Made by a program: the position numbers and the translations under genes
Origin: Armatimonadaceae bacterium
Lineage (GTDB): Bacteria; Armatimonadota; Armatimonadia; Armatimonadales; Armatimonadaceae
DNA length: 51,479 nt
NCBI GenBank assembly: GCA_030446525.1
Contig: JAUJNC010000026.1
Location: forward strand, 1-51,479
Direction of reading: 5' to 3'
Part shown: in pieces, positions 21,843 through 30,820 of the stretch
How positions within the stretch are numbered: position 1 is the first letter of the stretch
Layout of the letters: each line of letters opens with the position of its first letter
The notes under the pieces: model-generated
What the model was told of the DNA's origin: nothing
The model's input: the letters and a program-made list of their open reading frames with translations, nothing else
Databases searched by the model: none

Positions 21843-23318
21843 TTACTGCGCGTTCAGGACCTTGATCTGGTAGCTGCCCATGTCCTGTGCCAGAGTGAAG
21901 ACGTCGGTGATCTCCCCTTCGGCGAGCTTGATGTGGGTGGCGTCGGCGAAGGGGGCGCCCCAGGTAGGCTCCAAGGCGACCCAGGTATCCCCTCCCACCC
22001 ACACCTCGGGCCAGGCGTGGTACACGAAACGCCCGCCCGCGTAGGCGACGCCGACGCACTGCTTGGTGGGCAGCCCGGCGGCGCGGGCGACGGCGGTGAA
22101 CAGGGTGGTATAGTCCCGGCAGACGCCGCGGGGGGTTTTGAGGATATCCTGTGCGGGCCGGAGCGCGGCGATGCCGGGATCGGGGGTCATCGTTTTGTGG
22201 ACCCAGGCGGCGATCCTGGCGGCGGCGCGGGCCGCGTCCGTCTCGCCGCCGACGACGGTGCGCGCCAGCTTTCGGAACTGCGGATCGTCGGCGGGAACGT
22301 ACGTGGTGGCCTTGAGATAGGGCTGCAGGGCCGGGGGCGCGGACTGCCCCGGCTTGATCAGCGGGACGGTAGGGCCGTCGGACAGGGGGGCCGTGGCGAT
22401 CAGGATACGAGCGCGCAGGGCGAACGGGCCGCCGCGCGCATCCGGCTCGTGCACGGCCGTCTGCACGTTATTGTCCCTCAGGGGCAGCGGCCTGGTGAGC
22501 CCGGTTATCTCGTATTCGGCGCGGCGCAGGGCGCGCGGCTGTTTCAATTCTTCCCCGGTCGGGGTGATGCCGACCGCTGTCGCCAGGTCCAGCTTCCGGC
22601 CCGGCGCGGCGAGCGCCTGCTCCTTCGGCTCCCGGCGGACCTGGATGCCCATGACGCCGTCGAGCCGCAGCAGTTCGCCGGTCTCGGTCATCCAGAGCGT
22701 CGAGCTTGCCAGCGTGCTCTTGCTGAGCACCTTGTACGCGGGCACGCTCTGGCCGCCGATCGCCACCGGCTCCTGGCCGACCACCGTCGTTTCCGAATCC
22801 AGCAGGGTCAGGGTTTCCGGCGAGAAGACCTTGCCAGCGAGCCGCCTGCGCGGGCGTGGCTTGAACTCGCCCGCCCCGGACGCGGCGTCGGTGAGGAACG
22901 CCTCGCCGTCCTTCAAACGCAGCGTGTCCGATTTGGCCGTGCCCAGGATGTCGGCCTGGTACGCGACGCTGCGGGGGCCGTAGGTGGCCGAGACGCGGGT
23001 GACGCGGCCCGCGGCTTCGCTTTCGTACTCGAGGGCGAGGGGCCTGCCGTTCCGGTCGCTCCAGGAGACGGTGGTGTTAACGATCTTCGTCGGCGCGCCG
23101 AGCACACGCATGTCCAGCACCATGGTCGCGTCCATGCGCACGGCGGGCACATTCCCCCGCACCGCATCCACGCGCTTCAAGGTGAACGAGCCGACCTTGG
23201 CATCGCGCAGGTAGACGCCGTAGTAGGAGGGCTCCGCGGCGCGGGCAGGGGCGTCCAGGTGCGGAAGCAGGAGCGCGCAGAGCAGAAGGGGGAGAAGCCG
23301 GCAAAAACGGCGGGTCAT
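21843..23318 (-). CDS. Secreted transglutaminase-like domain protein
   Basis: An intact 491-residue protein. It has a signal peptide (MTRRFCRLLPLLLCALLLPH, cleavage likely after APARA). A large N-terminal beta-rich region follows (YYGVYLRDAKVGSFTLKRVD, TTVVGQEPVAIGGQSVPAYK, LWMTETGELLRLDG). At about residues 390-470 is a transglutaminase-like papain fold with Cys in TPRGVCRDYTTLFTAVARAA, His in GGRFVYHAWPEVWVG and Asp/Glu in WVALEPTWGAPFADATHI. Such proteins act outside the cytoplasm as proteases or cross-linkers. I chose the ATG at 23318 because it gives the best signal peptide; an ATG 21 bases upstream overlaps the -10 region. It is divergent from the stalk gene at 23443. Confidence 0.86.
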   Translation of the reverse strand: MTRRFCRLLPLLLCALLLPHLDAPARAAEPSYYGVYLRDAKVGSFTLKRVDAVRGNVPAVRMDATMVLDMRVLGAPTKIVNTTVSWSDRNGRPLALEYESEAAGRVTRVSATYGPRSVAYQADILGTAKSDTLRLKDGEAFLTDAASGAGEFKPRPRRRLAGKVFSPETLTLLDSETTVVGQEPVAIGGQSVPAYKVLSKSTLASSTLWMTETGELLRLDGVMGIQVRREPKEQALAAPGRKLDLATAVGITPTGEELKQPRALRRAEYEITGLTRPLPLRDNNVQTAVHEPDARGGPFALRARILIATAPLSDGPTVPLIKPGQSAPPALQPYLKATTYVPADDPQFRKLARTVVGGETDAARAAARIAAWVHKTMTPDPGIAALRPAQDILKTPRGVCRDYTTLFTAVARAAGLPTKQCVGVAYAGGRFVYHAWPEVWVGGDTWVALEPTWGAPFADATHIKLAEGEITDVFTLAQDMGSYQIKVLNAQ

Positions 23319-23337
23319 GTTCGGATGCATTTCCTGC

Positions 23338-23366
23338 ATTGTAGCCCGCCGCCCCGCTTTTCGCAA
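23338..23366 (-). promoter_or_regulatory. Promoter of the transglutaminase-like gene
   Basis: On the minus strand TTGCGA (23366-23361), a 17-bp spacer and TACAAT (23343-23338). The predicted leader is only about 13 nt, which excludes the upstream ATG as start. Confidence 0.62.
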
Positions 23367-23442
23367 GAGGACGTTTGCCAAGCAGGCGGCCAGGGGTAAC
23401 AACAAGATGCGAGTGAGAACCAACCTGCCAGGGAGGCAATTC

Positions 23443-23967
23443 ATGAAAAAGATACTTTCTCTTGCGGCGGTGACCGCCCTTACGTGGGCGGCGATACCTG
23501 CCGGCGCGCAGACAACCAAGGTCGTCACCCCGCCCGGCAGCACGACGCAGATCACGACCACGCCGGGCGGTGACCAGGTCATTACGGTCACGGTCAACGA
23601 CGAGCCGGTCGAGTTCACGTCGGCCCGCCCCCTGATGCTGTCCGGCCGCGTGATGGTGCCGGTGCGGGGCGTCTTCGAGCGGCTCGGGGGCCAGGTACTC
23701 TGGAACCCCCGCGAGCGTGTCGTGACGGGCGCGCGCGCCGAAAGCAACGACCAGTTCCGCATCCGCGTCGGCAGCAACGAGGCGCTGGTGAACGGCAACA
23801 ACGTCGCGCTGGACGCGCCCCCGCGCATCGTCAGCGGCACGACCTACGTCCCGCTGCGCTTTGTCTCCGAGGCGCTCGGCGCGAACGTGGTCTGGGACAA
23901 CGCCAAGCGCGCCGTGATCATCACGTCGGACGGCGCGGCAACCACGGTGAACACGGGAGGGATGTAG
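23443..23967 (+). CDS. Exported copper-amine-oxidase-N-like (stalk domain) protein
   Basis: A 174-residue secreted protein. It has a signal peptide (MKKILSLAAVTALTWAAIPA, cleavage likely after AGA), then TVNDEPVEFTSARPLMLSGR and two copies of the stalk-domain motif: VMVPVRGVFERLGGQVLWNP, and YVPLRFVSEALGANVVWDNA with AVIIT. This fold is common on secreted proteins of Firmicutes and Armatimonadota; here it stands alone with no enzyme domain. AGGGAGG lies just before the ATG at 23443. A strong hairpin follows the stop. The role is probably structural or wall-associated (inferred). Confidence 0.83.
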   Translation: MKKILSLAAVTALTWAAIPAGAQTTKVVTPPGSTTQITTTPGGDQVITVTVNDEPVEFTSARPLMLSGRVMVPVRGVFERLGGQVLWNPRERVVTGARAESNDQFRIRVGSNEALVNGNNVALDAPPRIVSGTTYVPLRFVSEALGANVVWDNAKRAVIITSDGAATTVNTGGM

Positions 23968-23974
23968 GGAAGGC

Positions 23975-24002
23975 GAGGGGGTCGCCGTACGGCGACCCCC
24001 TC
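23975..24002. terminator. Strong bidirectional terminator-like hairpin
   Basis: A perfect 13-bp stem, GAGGGGGTCGCCG (23975-23987) and complement (23990-24002), with a 2-base loop. It lies 8 bases after the stalk-gene stop and 33 bases from the stop of the convergent M43 fragment. The T content after it is weak (CTCTTGG). Confidence 0.65.
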
Positions 24003-24034
24003 CTCTTGGTCTGGCGTGAGAGCGAGCCGCGGGA

Positions 24035-24818
24035 TCAAAGCCCGCGGTACTGGGCGGCCAGCGAGTCCATGCGCGCCGACTGCGCCGCGGTGAACTGGAA
24101 CATGCCGATGTCGTCGGTGTAGTCCATGAAGTTCTCGACGGGATCACGTCCGGGGTAACGCTTACCACTGCAGCTGTCCGGGGGTGTCGCTGTCGGGGTG
24201 CCATAAAAGGCGGTGCGCTCGGCGGGCGTGTCGCTCACAAAATCGTTGCTCGATGTGCAGCCGCCCTGGAACGTGTGGTACAGACCGAGCCAGTGCCCCA
24301 CCTCGTGCGTCGCCGTGTCACCCCCGTTGAACGGCCCCGCCGGCCCACCCAGAAGGGTCGCATACAGGCAGACGACGCCGTCGTCCGCGGGATCATACGC
24401 GTAGTTCCACGGGAAAGTCGCCCACCCGAGAAGTCCCCGGCCCGGGTCTGCCGTGTAGAAGTTGAGCACGTCCGCGCCGTCCACGCGCAGCGCCGCCTTG
24501 GCCTCGCTCTCGGCGGCCGTCCCCGGCTCCATCTTAAACCAGTAGTCGTTGGCCGTGCGGCTGACGAGCGGGTTCCCCTCCCCGTCGGCCGCCATAACGA
24601 AGACGAAACGGAACGGCGTGTCGGCGGTGGTCTGATCGCAATCCCTTTGTCCAGGCGCCGGGCTATCCTGCCCCGCGTACGCCGCATTCAGCACGTCAAT
24701 CTGAGCCTGGAGCTGCTCGCTGGAAACGTCGCCCCCATCTTCCCCGGTGATAACGTGGAAAGTAGACCGTGATCGTGACCGATTGCTGGGACAGGTAACA
24801 CCGCCGACGGTGACCAGA
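24035..24818 (-). pseudogene. Second M43-type metalloprotease copy, lacking its N-terminus
   Basis: This copy starts immediately after the stop codon of the intact paralogue at 24819. It aligns with it from QSVTITVYF through VSSEQLQAQIDVLNAAYAGQ, ADVLNFYTADPGRGLLGWAT, the zinc motif ATHEVGHWLGLYHTFQGG, DPVENFMDYTDDIGMFQFTA and the end AAQYRGL. It lacks the signal peptide and first ~110 residues. No start codon is visible between the upstream stop and the first conserved residues, and a one-base insertion occurs in VYFHVIT. All catalytic residues are present, but translation would need readthrough or undetected upstream sequence. Both copies end with nearly the same bases, pointing to tandem duplication or a collapsed assembly. 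Confidence 0.72.
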
Positions 24819-25856
24819 TCAAAGCCCGCGGTACAAGGACGCCATCCGGTCCATCCGTAGCGACTGTTCGGGCGTGAACTGGAACAAGGTGTCGTCGTCC
24901 GAATAGTCCATGAAGTTCTCCGCCGGGTCGCGCCCGGGGAACCGGGCGCCCGTGCACGAGTCCCGGTACGGCGGCGCCTGTCCGAAAAAGGGTTCACCCT
25001 CGGCAGGGGTGTCATAAACGCCGTCGCTGCTGGCCAGGATGCCACCCCGCGTGCAGCCACCCTCGAAAGTATGGAAAAGGCCGAGCCAGTGCCCGACTTC
25101 ATGGGTCGCCGTGTCTCCCAGGTTGTACGGCTCGGCAAACCCGCCGGGCAGGGAGGCGAACAGGCAAACCACGCCGTCGAGAACCGGATCGACCGCATAA
25201 ACGAGGGGAGGGTACGCCCAGCCCAGGAGGTCGCCTCCCACATTGGCGGTGTAGAAGTTGAGCACGTCCGCGCCGCCCACGCGCAGCGCCGCCTTGGCCT
25301 GGCGCTCCTGCCGGGAGCCGGGCTGCATGTTGAACCAGGCGTTGTTGGCCGTGCGGTCGATCCCGCCGAGAACGAAGCGGAACGGCGTGTTCGCGGCGGG
25401 GGTTTCTCCCGGGCCCTGGCCGGGCGCGCCCGGAACGGCCTCCCCGGCATAGGCCGCGTTCAGCACATCAAGCTGGGCCTGAATCTGTTCATCCGACACG
25501 TTGCCCGCACCGGAGGCGCTGGTGATCACGTGGAAGTACACCGTGACCGTGACCGATCCGGGCGCCCTGCGGTTGCTCTGGCCGGGTCCTGATCTTTGAT
25601 TGCGCCCGTCAAACCGCGCAAGGGCGCTTTCCACCTGGCGGATCTGCGCCGCGGTGGGAGCGGGGGTGCCGCACCGCCCTCCGCTCTGGATGAAGGCGGC
25701 CTTACTCGGCCAGGTGGTGTTGCCCAGTGTGAAGGGGCCGTCCTTCCCGACCGGCACAGCCTTCGCATACACACGGGCAGCCAGGTCGTCCTGGGTCAAG
25801 GTCAGCACGGCGCCCAACAGGGCGAGCGTCAGCAGGGCAACGGACCAAGCTTTCAT
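24819..25856 (-). CDS. Secreted M43 (pappalysin/ungulysin-type) zinc metalloprotease
   Basis: An intact 345-residue secreted protease. It has a signal peptide (MKAWSVALLTLALLGAVLTL), a propeptide-like region with RCGTPAPTAAQIRQVESALA (its Cys could be a zinc switch), and the catalytic domain: VTVYFHVITSASGAGNVSDE, the HExxHxxGxxH zinc site ATHEVGHWLGLFHTFEGGC, the C-terminal block DPAENFMDYSDDDTLFQFTP with the Met-turn, and the end MASLYRGL. AAAGGAGAG precedes the ATG at 25856. The stop of the PEP-CTERM gene is only 10 bases upstream, so the two are co-transcribed from the promoter at 27048-27077. The target substrate is unknown. Confidence 0.88.
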   Translation of the reverse strand: MKAWSVALLTLALLGAVLTLTQDDLAARVYAKAVPVGKDGPFTLGNTTWPSKAAFIQSGGRCGTPAPTAAQIRQVESALARFDGRNQRSGPGQSNRRAPGSVTVTVYFHVITSASGAGNVSDEQIQAQLDVLNAAYAGEAVPGAPGQGPGETPAANTPFRFVLGGIDRTANNAWFNMQPGSRQERQAKAALRVGGADVLNFYTANVGGDLLGWAYPPLVYAVDPVLDGVVCLFASLPGGFAEPYNLGDTATHEVGHWLGLFHTFEGGCTRGGILASSDGVYDTPAEGEPFFGQAPPYRDSCTGARFPGRDPAENFMDYSDDDTLFQFTPEQSLRMDRMASLYRGL

Positions 25857-25866
25857 AGTCTCTCCT

Positions 25867-26868
25867 TTACCTACAAACAAAGGGCCGACGGCGCCACAGC
25901 AGGCTCAGGCCCCCTATGCCGAGCAGAGCCAGCGTGCTCGGCTCCGGTATGGCAGCGACGGAAAGGTTCAGCCGGTGCCCCCCGCCTATCGGGCTGCTGT
26001 TGAACCCGTCGCGGTCCCAGCCGGCAGGGGCCTGGAGCAGTTCGTCCCAGTTATAGAAGCTGCCTTCCTCAACCGCGAACTCTTCGCCCTCGGCGCCGAA
26101 TCCTAAGGCGAAACTGCCCAGCGCCAAGTAATACGTTCCGGGGGCGAGGAGGCCACTGATCCGCGCTTGATTGTTCGTCGCGAAAGCGTCATCGTTGCCC
26201 CCGACGGTGTTGCCCACGCCGTCGAACAGCGCCAGCTCCATGTTGGCGATGGCCGAACCGAGCGTGTCGAAGGCGACGTTGCTCTCGAAGCCTAGCGTGA
26301 AGGAGTACCAGAAGCCGGCCCCGGGGAGGTTCGTGCCGGTGACGCTCCTTATCCCCTCTGACAGAGTTCCCAGCGCCGCCACCGGGGTAAGCGTGCGCTG
26401 GATCGTCAGGGCGTAACCGAAGGCATCTGCCGCCAAGAACCCCTGGATGCCCACGTCGAACACCGGGTTCGACCCGTCCAGAACGAACTGGTCGAAGATG
26501 ATCCTGCTGGCCGCAACAAGACCAGGAAGTCGTCATTTCCTCCCTGCGTAGCTGATAACCGAAACCGTCCGGGAGCGTCGTGGTATCGAAGATACTCAGC
26601 ACGCTGTCGCCGCCGCCCTGCGGTCGTAAAGGTATAGCGATACAAGCCCGCGGGACCGCTCCCATCGAGGGTGAGGAAGTGGTTGTCAGAATCGCCCGCG
26701 GTGATGCTGCCGAGCAGGCGGTCGCCGCTGAAGAAGATCGGGTTTCCCGGCAGGAAGGCGGACGGGGACGCTGCCGTTCGGCTCTTGTTCCTGGTAGTCC
26801 GCGGCGCAAACAGGCAGGCGTTGGGCCGCCAGGGTGGCGGCCAGAAACACGACTACGGGCTTTCTCAT
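25867..26868 (-). CDS. PEP-CTERM sorting-domain protein (frameshifted)
   Basis: An exported surface protein of about 330 residues. It has a signal peptide (MRKPVVVFLAATLAAQRLPV, cleavage near CAA), then YQEQEPNGS, SVLSIFDTTTLPDGFGYQLR, FDVGIQGFLAADAFGYALTI, GAGFWYSFTLGFESNVAFDT, ANMELALFDGVGNTVGGNDD and PGTYYLALGSFALGFG: a beta-rich, pre-peptidase-C-like pattern. The C-terminus is a textbook PEP-CTERM signal: AIPEPSTLALLGIGGLSLLW then RRRP. At least two indels lie between 26460 and 26800. AAGGAG lies about 11 bases before the ATG. It is followed by the M43 protease gene. No exosortase gene is in this window. Confidence 0.8.
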
Positions 26869-27047
26869 TTGGCAAGACGCTCCTTCACGATAAGCTGGTG
26901 GCTACCCTGCGTGCCCTGTCACCAAGCTCACGGGCAGTCACGAAGACGAGCGAGGCAAGCGTGGACCGGCAGCCTTTCCAGCCCGTCGGCAGCATCTGTT
27001 ACTGCGAGGACGTTCGGCCGTGTCACCACGGACCGAACGAATGCGCT

Positions 27048-27077
27048 ATTGTAGATGATTGCTCACAGGGTTGTCAA
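27048..27077 (-). promoter_or_regulatory. Strong promoter of the PEP-CTERM/M43 operon
   Basis: Minus strand: consensus TTGACA (27077-27072), an 18-bp spacer and TACAAT (27053-27048). It starts 34 bases past the tubulin-like gene stop, so PEP-CTERM and M43 genes form a separate unit. A leader of about 170 nt follows (27041-26869); it contains a hairpin CGTTCGG...CCGAACG near 27010-27040, but I recognise no known riboswitch in it. Confidence 0.7.
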
Positions 27078-27110
27078 CCCTTGCGGGAACTTCCGCGGGG
27101 CGTTTTTGGC

Positions 27111-30100
27111 TCACACCTCGGCGAGGATCGCCGCTTTGCGCGTGTTGAAGTCCTCCTCGGTGATAAGTCCCTCTTCAAACAAGGACTTCAAGCTGGCAAG
27201 GCGCTCCCGGATGTTCTGCACCCCTGCTCCCCCGATCACCCTCCCTTCGGGTGGGTACCGGGGAGCCCGAAGGGGCAGTTCCGGCTCCCCATTCCCCCCC
27301 TTCGGGCGGGTACCCGGGGCGGGGAGGGCTGCCGGCCCGACCGGAACCGCGGCGGCCGGTCCGGCGTAGTTGATCTCCTCCAAGTCCGCGATCGCCTTCT
27401 GGTAGGGGCGGTAGATGGCGGGGGTAGGGCCTTCTGCTGCGCCTGCGCGTGCGCCACCAGGCGGTTGCCCAGCTCGGCGACGCCCAGGCTCGTGCAGCTT
27501 CTCCTCGATGCCCTGGCCCGCCTGCTGCCGGAGAGTCGGGTTGTCGCACAGGACGAGCACGATCTCCCGCGCCTCGCGGGGCGGGCGGCTCGCGCTCTCG
27601 ACCTCGCCCTCCGCGTCCCGCATCAGCTTCGCCATGTCGCCGGTGATGGCCACGAAGCCGCCGAGCGGGTCGGCCTTGGGCATGCCGAAGCGGTCCCGGT
27701 ACGAGGCGACGAAGCGCAGCGTTTCCGCGCGCCCGTCGCGGTGTAGCGCGTGTCGCGCTCCTCGGCGATCACCTGCGACGCCCAGCCCACGACGAACGTC
27801 TGCCAGGCGGCCTTCTGGTCCTCGAACGACGGCGGGTTGATGCGGACCCATTCGCGCACGTCCTTGCGGGTGTGGATGGGTTCGCCGACGCGCCCTGCGC
27901 GCGCGCCTGCTCGTAGGCGAAGCGGTACACGACTCCATGCCCTCCAGCAGGCGCAGCGGGAAGGCCGCCCGCTCCTGCAGAAACAGCACCTGGTGCTCCT
28001 CGTTGGCGTTGCTGATCTGCCCGTCGCGGATGCCCTGGATCGTGTCGCGCAGCATCGTGAGGAACCGGGCCTCGGCCTCGAGAGCGGCCTTCGGCGCCGT
28101 GCATCATGCCGACGATGGTCTGCTCCTTGTTCAGGTTGTGCTTGTAGTTCGGGGCGTTCTCCTGCAGGTGGATGAAGGGCATGGAGAGGGAAAAGACACG
28201 CCGCAGCTCCTCAACGGACCGGTCCGTCCCCACGCCGACCTTCTCGAAGAACTTGTCCAGAACGGACTCGTTCTCGACCGGGGCGAACACGGCGCGCGCG
28301 CGCGCCAGCAAGACGCTGCGGACGCGGGCGAGGTCGGCGTCCCGCGTGCCGTAGATGTTGCCCGCCGTGCCCAGCTCGGCGAGCACGTCGGCGGCGGCCG
28401 TGTTCACGACGGCGCTGCCGGGGTCGGCGCCGTTCCCGACGTAGGCCGCGTAGCGCCGGTCGATGTCGCCGTCGACGTACGTGACGATCCCGCCCTCGCG
28501 CTCCTCGCGCCGCCCCCGGTCGAACAGGACCGCGCCGTTGACGTCGACGGGGCTTTCCACGGCCTCCTGCTCCTGCCGGCGGAAGAACGCCTCGAGCGAC
28601 CGCATCCGCTCGATGTACTGGTCCATCTCGGCTTTGAGGCTTTCCAGCACCTGCCCCATCGCCCCGTAGAAGAAGATCGCGGCCTCCCCCGCGCGGATGT
28701 CCAGGACCGTGGTGTCCCAGCGGCGCGCGTGTGCCAGGAAGGCGTCCTTGCGCTCGTCGATCTCGCGCCGCTTGGCGCCCATCACCAGCGACAGCATCGC
28801 GTCCCCGGCGAAACGGGTGATGTCGCGCAGCTGCGCATCGCGCTGCTCGGCGGCCGGGGCGAGCGTCTCCTTGGCCGCGTCGCGCTGCCGGGCGAGCGCC
28901 TCGGAGTAGGCGCGGAAACGCTCCGCGGCCTGGTCCAGGAAGGCGCGGGCGACCCCGTGCCGGTGGTTCGGGTCGTTGACGCGCTCGGACACCCAGGCGC
29001 GCAGCGCGCGCTCCTTGGCGGGAAGGAGCGCCTGCAGGTTCTGCTGCATCTGGAACAGGTATTCGCCCAGGTTCTGGCGGCGCTTCCCCAGAAGATCCGG
29101 GTTCGGGTCATTATCGACGAGCCGCGCCTCCTGCTCGCGCTGCTTGGCGGTCAGAAACTCCACCACGCGGCCATGGCCGGGGTAGGCCGTCTCGTACTGG
29201 CGGTTCGCGTTGCTCCAGAACGCCATCGCCGTGTCGCGCAGCAGCTCGCCCGATTCGGCGTTGGCGACCAGCACCTGGCGCTGCACCTCGTCGGGCACGA
29301 GGCCCAGGCGCCCGAGCTCCTGGTCGGTGAACGCCCCGATGTTGGCGACGCGCTCCAGGGGCTCGGTCCACCGGGTGACGATCTGCTTGGCCAGCCGCGA
29401 CGCGCAGGCGTGGATCACCTTGTCTTTGGGGAAGTGCAGCGCGGCCAGCCCCATCGACAGGTAGTTCTGCGCACAGCCCAGGTCGTCCGGGTTGGTCAGG
29501 AACTGGTCGAAGTTGTCCCGGTTCGACTTCTTCTGGCGCTGGAACTCCGACGTCAGATCGAGGAAGATGGAGTGCCCGATCATCTCGACCAGCTTGTCGA
29601 CCGAATCCAGCTTGGCGCGCGGCGAGCTGGTGTCCACCAGATACGTGTAGCGGAACGGCGGGTCGGCGTTCTCGATGCCGGGCTGGTCCGGCCGGTACTG
29701 CGCCGTAAAGGTCGTGGACGCGTCGGTGTAGTGGTTCAGCTCCAGGAGCGACGCGTACGCGTTGGGCCGGTTGTCGACGGCCACGGCGGCGCTGTTGGGC
29801 GGGATGCTGAAAATACCCACCGTCTCCAGCATGCGCTGGCCGGCGAGCAGGTGCTTGACCGTGTACGCCAGGTCCAGGAACATCCCCGACCCGGTCCCGC
29901 CCAGGAGCGAGCCGACCACGTAGACGGTGACGCCCTCGGAAACCTGGAGGCCGTTGCGGATCGCCTGCGCCTTGCTGGAATCCTTGGTGATCTCGGCGGC
30001 CTCCTCCTCGATGCGGCGCGCGATGGTGTCGTAGTTCCAGAAGTAGGCCAGCCGCCCGCGCGCCCGCACCGCGCCCGCGCCCTGGTGGATGTCGCCCGAG

Positions 30101-30495
30101 AGGGTGCGCGGGTCGAGCCAGTCCCGCAGGTGCGGGTACTCGCGCAGGTTGCGCCGCAGGTTCTCGACGCCATAGACGCTGGTGTGTATCTTGTCGGCGT
30201 TGTCCAGGTTCGCGGCGTCCGAGTAGTTGGGGTTCTTGCCGAAGATCGCCTGGTCGGTGTCGATCAGAAGGAACGAGACGATGGGCAGCTTATCCAGCGA
30301 CCCGTACTTCTGCAGCAGCCGCTGCCGCACGTCGAGCAATATCTTGTGCCCCGTGCCGCCGACGGCGATCAAGAGCGAGCGCGACACGCCGCGCAGCCGC
30401 TGCTCCTCCTGCGCGGCCGCCGTCGCCGGCGCGGGCGCACCGTTACCTGTTGCTGCCGGTGGTGCGGCAGCCGTTCCGTTGGTATTGTCAGCCAT
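27111..30495 (-). CDS. Bacterial tubulin-like protein with C-terminal SHOCT motif
   Basis: A predicted GTPase of the FtsZ/tubulin superfamily (Tubulin_2-like), about 1,125 residues. After a Pro/Ala/Thr-rich N-terminus come the nucleotide-binding loop RSLLIAVGGTGHKILLDVRQ (residues 39-58), VSFLLIDTDQAIFGK, and the tubulin signature VVGSLLGGTGSGMFLDLAYT (residues 193-212). A long helical/coiled-coil middle follows (AERFRAYSEALARQRDAAKE). The frame is open from 30495 to about 28080; at least three indels follow, but coding continues (REWVRINPPSFEDQKAAWQT, REIVLVLCDNPTLRQQAGQG). It ends in a SHOCT-type motif, SLKSLFEEGLITEEDFNTRK, and AAILAEV. A GC-rich repeat is inserted in the linker before it. 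Last gene of the operon starting at 39132; partners are inferred from context. Confidence 0.85.
27243..27316. repeat. Two-copy GC-rich repeat inserted in the tubulin-like coding sequence
   Basis: Two related units, CCCTTCGGGTGGGTACCGGG (27243-27262) and its variant at 27297-27316 (CCCTTCGGGCGGGTACCCGG), flank a segment with CCCGAAGGGG, forming several alternative stems. On the coding (minus) strand the element is translated in frame as a G/P/R/E-rich linker (TRPKGGNGEPELPLRAPRYP) just before the SHOCT motif. Confidence 0.6.
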
Positions 30496-30519
30496 GAGTC
30501 TTTCTCTTAAAGCACCATT

Positions 30520-30586
30520 TTATGGTTCGGGAACCTGTAGATCCCGGCAGATTTTCCGGGCGACGTACGAGATCAACTCGCGTCAT
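30520..30586 (-). pseudogene. hicA: hicA toxin remnant (internal deletion)
   Basis: An ATG at 30586-30584 overlaps the hicB stop (ATGA), the usual hicB-hicA junction. Within a few bases and one frame change the sequence jumps to what looks like a HicA C-terminus, ELISYVARKICRDLQVPEP and a stop at 30522-30520. HicA is normally about 70-80 residues; roughly 50 central residues, including the catalytic His region, are missing. The remnant lies 25 bases upstream of the tubulin-like gene start. Confidence 0.62.
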
Positions 30587-30812
30587 GCCGCCGAAACGAG
30601 CAACGTTTCGCGGATAACCTCTTGCCCTTGAAGCGACTCTTCGGCGAGCATTCTATTAGCTTCCAGAACCAACTCGAACGCCTCTTGTAAGTTCGTTAGC
30701 GATTGTTACAAGGTCTCTCCCTGCGTGTTGGCAACCCGGTAACTCTTCGACGAACCTGATATAACCTTTCGGGCACCTTTTGGAAAAAAACAGCCGTCAG
30801 TGTGATGTCCAT
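30583..30812 (-). pseudogene. hicB: hicB-family antitoxin remnant
   Basis: Read across frames, the minus strand gives MDITLTAVFFQKVPE, GYIRFVEELPG, ANTQGETL, then after an in-frame TAA, QSLTNLQEAFELVLEANRML and AEESLQGQEVIRETLLVSAA. This is a HicB-type antitoxin from start to stop: first strand, F-V-E-E-x-P-G, T-Q-G-E-T, and the L-x-E-A-x-E-L helix. Two indels and one nonsense codon (a TAA where Glu is expected) interrupt it. The nonsense codon cannot be an indel error, so true decay is plausible. It fills the ~325-base gap between paralogue A and the tubulin-like gene; GC content is visibly lower than that of its neighbours, suggesting acquired DNA. Confidence 0.68.
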
Positions 30813-30820
30813 ATTCTATA

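Noticed and set aside
26869..27041. A cyclic-di-GMP (GEMM) riboswitch in the PEP-CTERM leader; a GGAAAGG segment and a possible closing stem caught my eye.
   Set aside because: The conserved GEMM core segments are not present in the right order; only a simple hairpin can be supported.
27231..27320. A CRISPR or tandem-repeat array.
   Set aside because: Only two related units plus an inverted one, no spacers, and the region is in frame within a coding sequence.
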